A stretch of DNA of 64,000 nucleotides from AWTP1-13 sp033764875 (GTDB taxonomy: Bacteria > Pseudomonadota > Alphaproteobacteria > Rhizobiales > Hyphomicrobiaceae): assembly GCA_033764875.1 (NCBI GenBank), contig JANRIO010000025.1:15416-79415 (forward strand), in the 5' to 3' direction. Position 1 is the stretch's first letter. Each line of letters starts with the position of its first letter. Below are positions 1-8,611 of this stretch, in pieces. Under the pieces are notes generated by a model. That model did no database searches, was not told where the DNA came from, and saw only the letters and a program-made list of their open reading frames with translations. Position numbers and translations under genes: made by a program.

Positions 1-976
1 CGTAGCGGGCGACCATGGCGTCATTGATGACGACCTGGCCGTAGATGGCGGCCATGACGAGCACGAGCCCCGCCAGCAGCGGCAGGCCGGTGCTGACGGC
101 GGCAAGGCCAAGCCCGATCGGCTGCAGGCTCGAGAGGCCGACGAACAGGGTGGGCAGCGGCACGGTGTCGATCAGCCGGCCGATCAGGAGCTGCATCATC
201 GCCCCGCACAGGAACACGGCGGTGGCGAGCGAGCCGGTGAGCACGAGGGGGAGCGCGATGCCGGTGCCCTCGTCGATCACCTTCGGCAAGGCGATGGTGG
301 TGATATTGAAGGTCATGCCGCCGGCGACGACGGCGACGGCGAGGAGGGCGAGCACGAGAAAGGGCCGGCCGGTCTCGAAACGCGCTGTTGAAGCCGCCTT
401 GCCGCGCGCGGCCCCCAGGCCATCGCCGGGCACCAGGCGCAGGAAGGCGAGGCCGACGCCGAGGCAGACGGCACCCGGCAGGAGGAAGGCTGCGCGCCAG
501 CCCCAGCGGGCGGCGATGAAGGCCGTGACACCGGAGGCGAGCGCCGCGCCGAGGTTGCCCCAGACGCCGTTCCAGCCGAGATCGCGGCCGAGCTCGCGCG
601 CATGCGTGACCAGCATCGAGGTGCCGATGGGGTGGTAGATGGCCGAGAAGACGCCGAGCACCAGCATGGAGGCGGCAATGGCGAGCCAGGAGCTGCTGGC
701 GGCCACGGCGGCGCAGGACAGCGCGTAGCCGATGAAGAAGATGGCCAGCATGTTGCGCCGGCCGACGCGGTCGGCGAGCCAGCCCATGGGCAGCGAGCAG
801 AGCCCGAAGGCGACGAAGGCGCCGGTCGCCAGCGTGATCAGGCTGGCGTAGTCGAGGCGGGCCTCGGCGGCGATGGCGATGACCGCGGTCGGATAGATCA
901 GCAGCACGAAATGGTCGAAGGCGTGCGCGATGTTGACGAACAGGATCGTGCGTCGCGACAGGGTCTCGGGCGTCAT
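1..976 (-). CDS. MFS transporter, 3' part cut by the window edge
   Basis: Inner-membrane major facilitator superfamily permease, probably a drug or metabolite exporter. It is read from an ATG at 976 and stays open to base 1, so about 325 codons are visible and the C-terminus lies outside. The product is strongly hydrophobic throughout. Residues 65-74 (GWLADRVGRR) match MFS motif A, the loop between TM2 and TM3. It is divergent from the AraC-type gene at 1074 with about 97 bp between the two starts, an arrangement typical of a local regulator controlling an efflux pump; the E. coli NimR/NimT pair is organised this way. The link to that pair rests on layout, not on close similarity. Substrate unknown. 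Confidence 0.85.
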   Translation of the reverse strand, partial: MTPETLSRRTILFVNIAHAFDHFVLLIYPTAVIAIAAEARLDYASLITLATGAFVAFGLCSLPMGWLADRVGRRNMLAIFFIGYALSCAAVAASSSWLAIAASMLVLGVFSAIYHPIGTSMLVTHARELGRDLGWNGVWGNLGAALASGVTAFIAARWGWRAAFLLPGAVCLGVGLAFLRLVPGDGLGAARGKAASTARFETGRPFLVLALLAVAVVAGGMTFNITTIALPKVIDEGTGIALPLVLTGSLATAVFLCGAMMQLLIGRLIDTVPLPTLFVGLSSLQPIGLGLAAVSTGLPLLAGLVLVMAAIYGQVVINDAMVARY

Positions 977-1073
977 GCGTCCTCCAGGCTTCGGGAGAGC
1001 CTAGCCTTGACCCAACCAGGCTGTCAGGCCAATTTGCAAGAGATCGGGCCAAGCCAAGGGAAGAGCTTCGCGC

Positions 1074-1853
1074 ATGCGATCGCAGGATGCCGCGACGTAC
1101 CAGGCGGTGGCGCGCCCGGTGGCGGTGATGGCCAAGCCCTTCCCGAACGGGGCGCGGACGGGCTGGCACGCGCACGCGCGCGGCCAGGTGCTCTACGCCA
1201 CGCAGGGGCTGATGCTGGCGCAGACGGCCGCCGGCACGTGGGGCCTGCCGACGGGGCACGCGCTGCTGATCCCGCCGGGCCTGATGCACGACATCGCCAT
1301 GCACGGATCCGTCGAGATGCTGACGGCGTACGTGAGCCGCGGGGCGTGGACGCGGAGCGGGCTCTGCGGCTGCCGCGTGGTGCGGGTGTCGAAGCTGCTG
1401 GATGCGGCGCTGGCAGCGCTGGTCGCGGAGCCGGTGCTCTACGGCGCGCGGGGCCGGCATCTCGCAAGCCTGGTGCTCGACGAGGTGTCGCGGGCGCCGC
1501 TTGCCGACCTAGCCCTCCCCATGCCGGCGCCGTCGCGGCTGCGCGACTTGTGCGAGAGGCTGATTGCGGCACCCGACGGGCTTGCGCGTCTCGATGCGCT
1601 GGCGGACGACCTCGGCATCAGCCGCCGCACGCTGACGCGGCGCTTTCGTGCGGAGACCGGCATCAGCCTCGGCGACTGGCAGCGCCGCCTGCGGCAGCTC
1701 ACGGCGCTCAGGCTCGAGAGCGAGGGCGTGGCGTGGAAGGAGATCGCGGCCAGCGTCGGCTATGGCAGCCCGCAGGCGCTGCGCGCCATGCTGCGCCGGC
1801 GCGACGGTGCCACGGCCGGCGCCGCCCGGGCGCGGGATCAGGCCTCCCTGTAG
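1074..1853 (+). CDS. AraC-family regulator with N-terminal cupin domain
   Basis: Transcription factor of 259 residues. The N-terminal half looks like the AraC-type cupin sensor: WHAHARGQ at residues 31-38 and PPGLMHDI at 68-75 are the usual His-containing cupin motifs. The C-terminal part (about 168-242) holds the two helix-turn-helix units: DALADDLGISRRTLTRRF, then WKEIAASVGYGSPQAL. It most likely controls the divergent MFS gene and perhaps itself; no operator could be assigned in the short shared spacer. The last 16 bases overlap the 3' end of the convergent TetR-type gene. The family fits the NimR/YeaM class of small AraC regulators that sit beside transporters. Confidence 0.85.
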   Translation: MRSQDAATYQAVARPVAVMAKPFPNGARTGWHAHARGQVLYATQGLMLAQTAAGTWGLPTGHALLIPPGLMHDIAMHGSVEMLTAYVSRGAWTRSGLCGCRVVRVSKLLDAALAALVAEPVLYGARGRHLASLVLDEVSRAPLADLALPMPAPSRLRDLCERLIAAPDGLARLDALADDLGISRRTLTRRFRAETGISLGDWQRRLRQLTALRLESEGVAWKEIAASVGYGSPQALRAMLRRRDGATAGAARARDQASL

Positions 1854-2398
1854 CTCGCCGCGATATCGTGGATCGGCCGCGGGCTGCGGCGGATGCGGGC
1901 CAGGATCAGGGCGCCTTCCATGGCTGCGATCAGGTGCTGCGCGCGCGCCCGGGCCCGAGGCGCCGAGCTGCCGTCGCGGCGGAACACGGGGGCGATGACG
2001 TCGATCCAATGGTCGAGCGCCTCGGCGCCGGCCTTGGTCAGCTCGGGCTGATCGGGCGCCGTCTCCAGCATCGTCGTCGCGATGGGGCAGCCGGAGCGGA
2101 ACTGCGAGCCCTGCATCCAGCCGGCCATGGTGGCGCAATAGGCCTTGGCGAAGGCGGCGGGCGTGTCGGCCGCGGCGGCAAGCTCGGCCAGCTTCTCGCC
2201 CATCAGGCGTCCGGCCAGGCGCACCGCCTCGGCGCCGAGCTGCTCCTTGCCGCCGGGAAAATAGTAGTACAGCGAGCCCTTGGGCGCGCCGCTCTCGGCC
2301 AGGATCTGCTGCAGGCCGGTCGAGGCATAGCCCTGCTCGCGGAACAGACGCATCGCCGTGCGCACGAGGCTGTCCTTGTGCCGGGCGGGGTTGGCCAT
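1838..2398 (-). CDS. TetR-family regulator, LmrA/YxaF-like
   Basis: Repressor of 186 residues starting at the ATG at 2398 (another in-frame ATG lies at 2419). The N-terminal helix-turn-helix is clear: residues about 8-53 contain AMRLFREQGYASTGLQQIL followed by GAPKGSLYYYFPGGKEQL, the GSLYYYFPGGKE form being typical of the LmrA/YxaF branch. The remainder, including SGCPIATTMLETAP, matches the ligand-binding domain of that branch. It is divergent from a crotonase-family remnant and a thioesterase. The spacer holds two copies of YGGTCTA, the core of the Bacillus LmrA/QdoR box, so autorepression and control of the rightward genes are likely. The 3' end overlaps that of the AraC-type gene. Confidence 0.85.
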   Translation of the reverse strand: MANPARHKDSLVRTAMRLFREQGYASTGLQQILAESGAPKGSLYYYFPGGKEQLGAEAVRLAGRLMGEKLAELAAAADTPAAFAKAYCATMAGWMQGSQFRSGCPIATTMLETAPDQPELTKAGAEALDHWIDVIAPVFRRDGSSAPRARARAQHLIAAMEGALILARIRRSPRPIHDIAASYREA

Positions 2399-2454
2399 GT
2401 CGACCTCGCAATCCTTCACGGGCGCACGGGCCTGCGGGCAGCGGCCGGCAGCCG

Positions 2455-2483
2455 TTGACGTTATGGCGATCGGTCTATATGAG
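2455..2483 (+). promoter_or_regulatory. Candidate promoter of the crotonase remnant/thioesterase unit
   Basis: TTGACG (2455-2460) and TATGAG (2478-2483) are separated by 17 bp and lie about 40 bp before the ATG at 2525. The first YGGTCTA motif (2471-2477) fills the end of the spacer between them, where a repressor would block polymerase. Identified by eye. Confidence 0.4.
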
Positions 2484-2490
2484 GGGAGAT

Positions 2491-2508
2491 ATTATAGCAA
2501 TTGGTCTA
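2491..2508 (+). promoter_or_regulatory. Candidate TetR operator resembling the LmrA/YxaF box
   Basis: ATTATAGCAATTGGTCTA agrees at 15 of 18 positions with the published B. subtilis LmrA/QdoR consensus as I recall it (AWTATAtagaNYGgTCTA). A weaker second copy ends at 2477. The site lies at the expected transcription start and in the spacer shared with the TetR-type gene, so it could control both directions. Confidence 0.45.
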
Positions 2509-2524
2509 GATGGAGCATCCCGGC

Positions 2525-2846
2525 ATGCGCACCAGCACCAGCTGCGAGGGCCGCGTGACCACGCTCATGCTCGACGACGGCAAACGCGATGTCGGCGGAG
2601 ATGCTGGCCGAGATCGCAGGCCGCCTTGACGAGGCGCGGGAGCGCGGCGGCCCGGTCGTCATCCGCGGCCGGCCGGGCATGGCCTCGGCCGGCTTCGACC
2701 TCAACACCTTCTCGCGCGGGGAGACGGCGGCGCGGGCGATGGGGACCATGCTCGATCCCGCGGCAGGGCGCCTCAACGGTCCGGTGGCCGCCGCCGTGCG
2801 CGCGGCCGCGCAGGACTATCGGCCGAGCGTAGCCGCGACGGCCTGA
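2525..2846 (+). pseudogene. Enoyl-CoA hydratase/isomerase (crotonase) remnant
   Basis: From the ATG at 2525 the frame reads a normal crotonase N-terminus (CEGRVTTLMLDDGK) and then runs out of register at about 2583. The family continues in another frame from 2589: SAEMLAEIAGRLDEARE, then RGRPGMASAGFDL, where SAGFDL is the conserved oxyanion-hole segment. The junction reads GGC A AAC GCG ATG where intact genes have GGC AAG GCG AAC GCG ATG, so a 5-bp loss is likely. After about 60 family-like residues the sequence jumps to what looks like the extreme C-terminus (GRLNGPVAAAVRAA) and stops at 2846. About 105 codons remain of the usual 250-260. Frameshift plus internal deletion means no active hydratase is expected. 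It shares a promoter with the downstream thioesterase. Confidence 0.7.
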
Positions 2847-2861
2847 AGGAAGGAGGGCTGC

Positions 2862-3275
2862 ATGATCACGTACAAGGGCTGCGTCTATCCCTGGCATTGC
2901 GACCACGTCGGGCACATGAACGTGATGTGGTACGTCGGCAAGTTCGACGAGGCGACGTGGAACCTGTTCGCGCAGATCGGGCTGACGCCGTCGTATCTGC
3001 GGCGCGAGGGGCGGGGCATGGTGGCGGTGGAGCAGCACCTCACCTACAAGCGGGAGCTGCTGGCGGGCGACATCGTCGAGGTCGCGAGCCGCGTCGTTGC
3101 CGTCGGCGACAAGTCGCTCAAGTTCATGCACGAGATGCGCAACGGCGAGACCGGCGAGGTGGCGGCGCTGTGCGAGCTGACAGGCATCCATCTCGACCAG
3201 GCCGCACGCAAGGCGGTCGCCTTCGCGCCGGAGATCCGCGAGAGGCTCGCAGCGCGGATGGCCGCCGCGGGATAG
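2862..3275 (+). CDS. Acyl-CoA thioesterase, 4HBT hotdog family
   Basis: Cytosolic hotdog-fold thioesterase of 137 residues, expected to hydrolyse an acyl-CoA thioester. The signature of the 4-hydroxybenzoyl-CoA thioesterase family is at the N-terminus: WHCDHVGHMNVMWY, with the catalytic Asp and the DxxGHxN pattern. A strong ribosome site (AGGAGG) lies 7 nt before the ATG. It follows the crotonase remnant by 15 bp and was probably co-transcribed with the intact gene under the TetR-type regulator, suggesting an acyl-CoA degradation or detoxification unit that has partly decayed. Substrate not predictable. Confidence 0.85.
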   Translation: MITYKGCVYPWHCDHVGHMNVMWYVGKFDEATWNLFAQIGLTPSYLRREGRGMVAVEQHLTYKRELLAGDIVEVASRVVAVGDKSLKFMHEMRNGETGEVAALCELTGIHLDQAARKAVAFAPEIRERLAARMAAAG

Positions 3276-3453
3276 GCCCGCGCGGCAGCGGCCAAGGCGG
3301 CAGAGGCGGCTGACGGTCGACTCGAGTGCGCGCATGCCTCGGAGGCCTTCGCGCGTCTTTGGGCTGCACAAGTCGGCGCCCCGTATCGCGGGCACGGGCG
3401 ACGCCTGCGAGCGCCGCCCAGCCAATGCCTGCCGGCGCGCTCGCGCGCCGAGA

Positions 3454-4014
3454 TCAGCGGGCGATGCGGCTGATCTTCGAGCCCTCGAGGGTGAGATTGT
3501 ACATGAGGCCCTTGTTGTCGAGTATGAAGCCGACGACGGGCTGACGGATCTGGTTGCTGTCGAGGGAGCCGCCGGCGCCGATGGTGACGAGGGCCACCGA
3601 GCCGTCGACGCCGACCTTCCAGCCGTGCTTGCTGCGGAAGGAGGCCAGCGCATCCTCGGTCATGAAGACGATGATGACGGAGCGGGCCTGCACGCCGAGC
3701 TGGAACCCGACGGACGCCGACACCGAATTGAAGTAGCCGGCAGTGCGGCCGCGGACACGCAGCGCGCCCTCGCCGTACTCGCCGCCGATGCCGAAGCCGG
3801 CCTTCACGATGGATGGAAACACCAGCGTGCCAGCTGCGCGGCGGACGAGATCGTGCGCGCCATTGACCTGATAGTAGAAGCGCGACAGCGTGGCGTTGAC
3901 GTCAGCGTCGATCTCAGGGCCGGTGGCGGCGTGGGCTGGGCTTGCCGTCGGCACGCCGGCCACGAGGGCCGCGCAAGCGGAGAGGCCGAGCGTGAGGAAG
4001 GTCTTGCGGTCCAT
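3454..4014 (-). CDS. Exported SYLF-domain (Ysc84-type) protein
   Basis: Protein of 186 residues with an N-terminal signal peptide: MDRKTFLTLGLSACAALVAG, followed by an Ala-rich cleavage region near residues 26-29. The mature part matches the SYLF/Ysc84 lipid-binding fold: residues about 60-110 contain AGTLVFPSIVKAGFGIGGEYGEGAL and a GYFNSVSASVGFQLG segment, and the C-terminal half has AGGSLDSNQIRQPVVGF. Bacterial SYLF proteins are periplasmic or envelope-associated and bind lipids; their physiological roles are mostly undefined. It stands alone, convergent with the thioesterase gene, with no recognisable operon partner. Confidence 0.8.
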   Translation of the reverse strand: MDRKTFLTLGLSACAALVAGVPTASPAHAATGPEIDADVNATLSRFYYQVNGAHDLVRRAAGTLVFPSIVKAGFGIGGEYGEGALRVRGRTAGYFNSVSASVGFQLGVQARSVIIVFMTEDALASFRSKHGWKVGVDGSVALVTIGAGGSLDSNQIRQPVVGFILDNKGLMYNLTLEGSKISRIAR

Positions 4015-4157
4015 CGAATTCCCCCTGATGTGGTGCGCTTGTTCGTCCTGAGCTTGGCCGCTGCCGTCCCGTCGGCCGCAGCCTGCAATCGCCCCGCTGA
4101 AGCTGAATAGGCACGAGAATGCGTCGATATTGCGTTAATCGTGTGCACGCCGTGCCG

Positions 4158-5327
4158 CTATTCGGCCCAGCCGCCGAGCTGGGACTGGTCGCGCCAGCGC
4201 TCGGCGGCCTCCTGCGCCGCGGCGCGATCGGTGCGCGACAGGCCGGCGACGAGCTTGTCGAGCTCGGCATCCTCGAGGCCGGCGGACTTGGCGATGAGAT
4301 ACCATTTGGCTGCTGACGCCACGCTCTTGTCGACGCCGAGGCCATACGAAAAGCAGCGGGCGAGGCGCAACTGCGCCGGCGGCAGGCCCTGCTCGGAGGC
4401 GAGCCGCAGCATCTCGGCACCCTTCTTCTTGTCCTCGGGAACGCCCTGGCCGCGGAACAGCAGCACCGCGTAGTCGAGCTGGGCATCGGCGAGACCGGCG
4501 GAAGCGGCGCTGCCGATCCAGCGGGCGGCCTCGAAGGCGTCCGGATCGACGCCGATGCCCCGGGCGTAGAGGGTGCCGAGGTCGTACTGGGCCTGCGGCA
4601 CGCCGTTCTCGGCGGCAAAGCGCAGGTGGCCCGCGGCGCGGAAGGGGTTCTCCGGCTTGCCGTCGCCGCGCAGGAACAGGAGCGCCAGATTGTAGTTGGC
4701 GCCGGGATGCCGCTGCAGGGCGGCGGCCTCGAAGAACTGCGCGGCGCGATTGCGATCCTTGGGCACGCCCCTGCCTTCCGCCAGCATCAACCCGTAGGCG
4801 AACTGCGCCTCCGGATCGCCCAGGTCGGCGCCGCGCGCGTACCATTGGGCGCCGAGCTTGGGATTGGGCGGCGTGCCGTAGCCGTCGACGTAGATGCGCC
4901 CGATGAGGGTGTGCGCCTGCGGGTCGCCCTTCCCGGCCGCCTTCAGGGCGAGGTTCAGCGCGGTGATGTAGCGGCCCTGGTCGAAGGCCTCGTAGGCGGC
5001 GTCGTCGCCGCGCACGGCGGGGGCCTTGCCGGCCGCGGGCGGAGCCTTTGCCGCCGGCGGGGCCGCAGGCGGGGCCACCTCCGGCATGCGCTCGCCCTCG
5101 GAGGTGGTGCGGATCGACTTGGTCGCGGGCGGCTTGGCCGCGCCGGGCCGCTCCTTGGCGGGCGCGGGCGGACGCCGCTTGTCCTTGCCCTCGGGCATGG
5201 TGACGCTCGACCAGGAGCTCGCCTCCCCCTGGGCCAGGGCCGGCGGCGCTGCCGGAAGGCAGACGGCAACGCCGGTGGCGAGGGCCAGCAGAAGGTGTGC
5301 GAGCGCCTGTGCGCGGGCCGGCCTCAC
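4158..5327 (-). CDS. Exported Sel1-like (TPR) repeat protein
   Basis: Protein of 389 residues starting at a GTG at 5327 that overlaps the stop of the upstream ThiE-like gene (GTGA), so the two are translationally coupled. The first 35 residues form a signal peptide (HLLLALATGVAVCLPAAPPALAQG). A Pro/Ala-rich linker follows to about residue 110, then at least six Sel1 repeats, each recognisable by A.Y.LG..Y..G.GV-like patterns: AQFAYGLMLAEGRGV, AQYDLGTLYARGIGV, AQLDYAVLLFRGQGV, AQLRLARCFSYGLGV. Sel1 repeats are protein-protein scaffolds; periplasmic examples in alphaproteobacteria act in envelope or polar assembly. Its particular partner is unknown. A longer upstream frame exists but lies inside the ThiE-like gene. 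Confidence 0.85.
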   Translation of the reverse strand: MRPARAQALAHLLLALATGVAVCLPAAPPALAQGEASSWSSVTMPEGKDKRRPPAPAKERPGAAKPPATKSIRTTSEGERMPEVAPPAAPPAAKAPPAAGKAPAVRGDDAAYEAFDQGRYITALNLALKAAGKGDPQAHTLIGRIYVDGYGTPPNPKLGAQWYARGADLGDPEAQFAYGLMLAEGRGVPKDRNRAAQFFEAAALQRHPGANYNLALLFLRGDGKPENPFRAAGHLRFAAENGVPQAQYDLGTLYARGIGVDPDAFEAARWIGSAASAGLADAQLDYAVLLFRGQGVPEDKKKGAEMLRLASEQGLPPAQLRLARCFSYGLGVDKSVASAAKWYLIAKSAGLEDAELDKLVAGLSRTDRAAAQEAAERWRDQSQLGGWAE

Positions 5328-5962
5328 GCGGGCGCTCCCGCGTGGTCCTCGGCGAGCGCCCGGGCGAGATCGGCGACGCGGGCCCGGGCCGCGTCTGCCG
5401 GCTCGCCCGCGGGCAGCGACACGCCGACGAACTCGCAGCGCGCGCGCTGCAGGGCCACAGCCGCCTCGGCATCGGCCACGTCGATGGCCACGCACGGGAT
5501 CTCGAAGATCTCCGCCCACCAGGCGCACAGCTCGTCGCGTGCCCCGGCGCCGCCTTCGCCGTCGGAGGAGAACGCCATGTAGTCGGCGCCGAGCTCGGCG
5601 AGCGTCATGGCGTCGTGGCGGGAGCGGCCGGGGTCGGCGCCGACGATGGCGCGGCCGCCGAGAAGGCTGCGCGCCGCCTCGAGCCGCTCGGCGATGTCCG
5701 CGGACGGCAGAAGGTGCACGCCGTCGGCGCGCAGGGCGCGGGCAAGCCCGGCGTCGTTCTCGATCAGGGCGGCCACGCCCTTGCCCTGGGCGAGTGCGAC
5801 CAGCGGCTGGGCTGCGCCGGCGTCGAGCACGGCGCCATTGCCCGGACGGATCAGGACGGAGGCGACATCGCCGGCGCCGAGCGCCGCGGCGAGGCGATCG
5901 GCGGCGGCGGGGCCGGCCTCGACGACCACATAGATCTGGCTCCTGATCGGCTGCTCGCTCAC
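5324..5962 (-). CDS. ThiE-like (thiamine phosphate synthase fold) protein, divergent active site
   Basis: A 212-residue TIM-barrel protein related to thiamine phosphate synthase. The GTG at 5962 is the likely start (SEQPIRSQIYVVVE). ThiE-like landmarks remain: ADGVHLLPS in the middle, AIVGADPGRSRHDAMTLAELGADYMAF, and a C-terminal IPCVAIDVADAEAAV. Residues that make the family catalytic are not evident: there is no QLR..K near the N-terminus, no TxTK after the GADY strand, and the final phosphate-binding GGI is replaced by IDVADA. This makes genuine thiamine phosphate synthesis doubtful. It precedes and overlaps the Sel1-repeat gene. Confidence 0.65.
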   Translation of the reverse strand: MSEQPIRSQIYVVVEAGPAAADRLAAALGAGDVASVLIRPGNGAVLDAGAAQPLVALAQGKGVAALIENDAGLARALRADGVHLLPSADIAERLEAARSLLGGRAIVGADPGRSRHDAMTLAELGADYMAFSSDGEGGAGARDELCAWWAEIFEIPCVAIDVADAEAAVALQRARCEFVGVSLPAGEPADAARARVADLARALAEDHAGAPA

Positions 5963-6111
5963 GGGTGTCCTGGCCTCGCTCCTGTGAGAACGCCTATAGC
6001 GGGGCCAATGCGGCGGAAAAGCGACAAACGCGCGGCATCGCTGCAACGCATCACCCGAGCTCTGCCGCGAATCACGGCCCCGCGCGCTCCGTCCGCGAAA
6101 CCGGATCCGGC

Positions 6112-8382
<2,271 letters not shown>

Positions 8383-8462
8383 GGGAACCTTGGGCGTCTT
8401 TCTGGTTGGCTCGTCCTTGAGCCGGTTGGGTTTTTTTAGGTCACATGGGACGAGGGGCCGCC

Positions 8463-8490
8463 ACACTACTGCCAGCCCTGCTAGGGTCAA
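8463..8490 (-). promoter_or_regulatory. Candidate promoter of the malic enzyme gene
   Basis: On the minus strand TTGACC (8490-8485) and TAGTGT (8468-8463) are 16 bp apart, about 80 nt before the maeB ATG. The -35 is good and the -10 is weak. Located by eye in the maeB-mutS divergent spacer. Confidence 0.35.
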
Positions 8491-8611
8491 GCGCCCCTGC
8501 GTTCCGGCCACAAGCCTGGGCAAACCCCAGGGCGGCGCCTCGACCCGGGGCCTCTCCTCACGCTATGGCTTTGGCACGAAAGGACGTCCGAGGGAAGGAT
8601 CGCAGGCCTCC

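Noticed and set aside
602..2458. A 618-codon plus-strand frame over the MFS, AraC and TetR genes
   Set aside because: It crosses three genes with clear homology on both strands and encodes low-complexity sequence.
4135..5472. A second long minus-strand frame over the Sel1-repeat gene
   Set aside because: The alternative frame carries the signal peptide and the regular Sel1 repeats; this one is Arg/Pro-rich and patternless.
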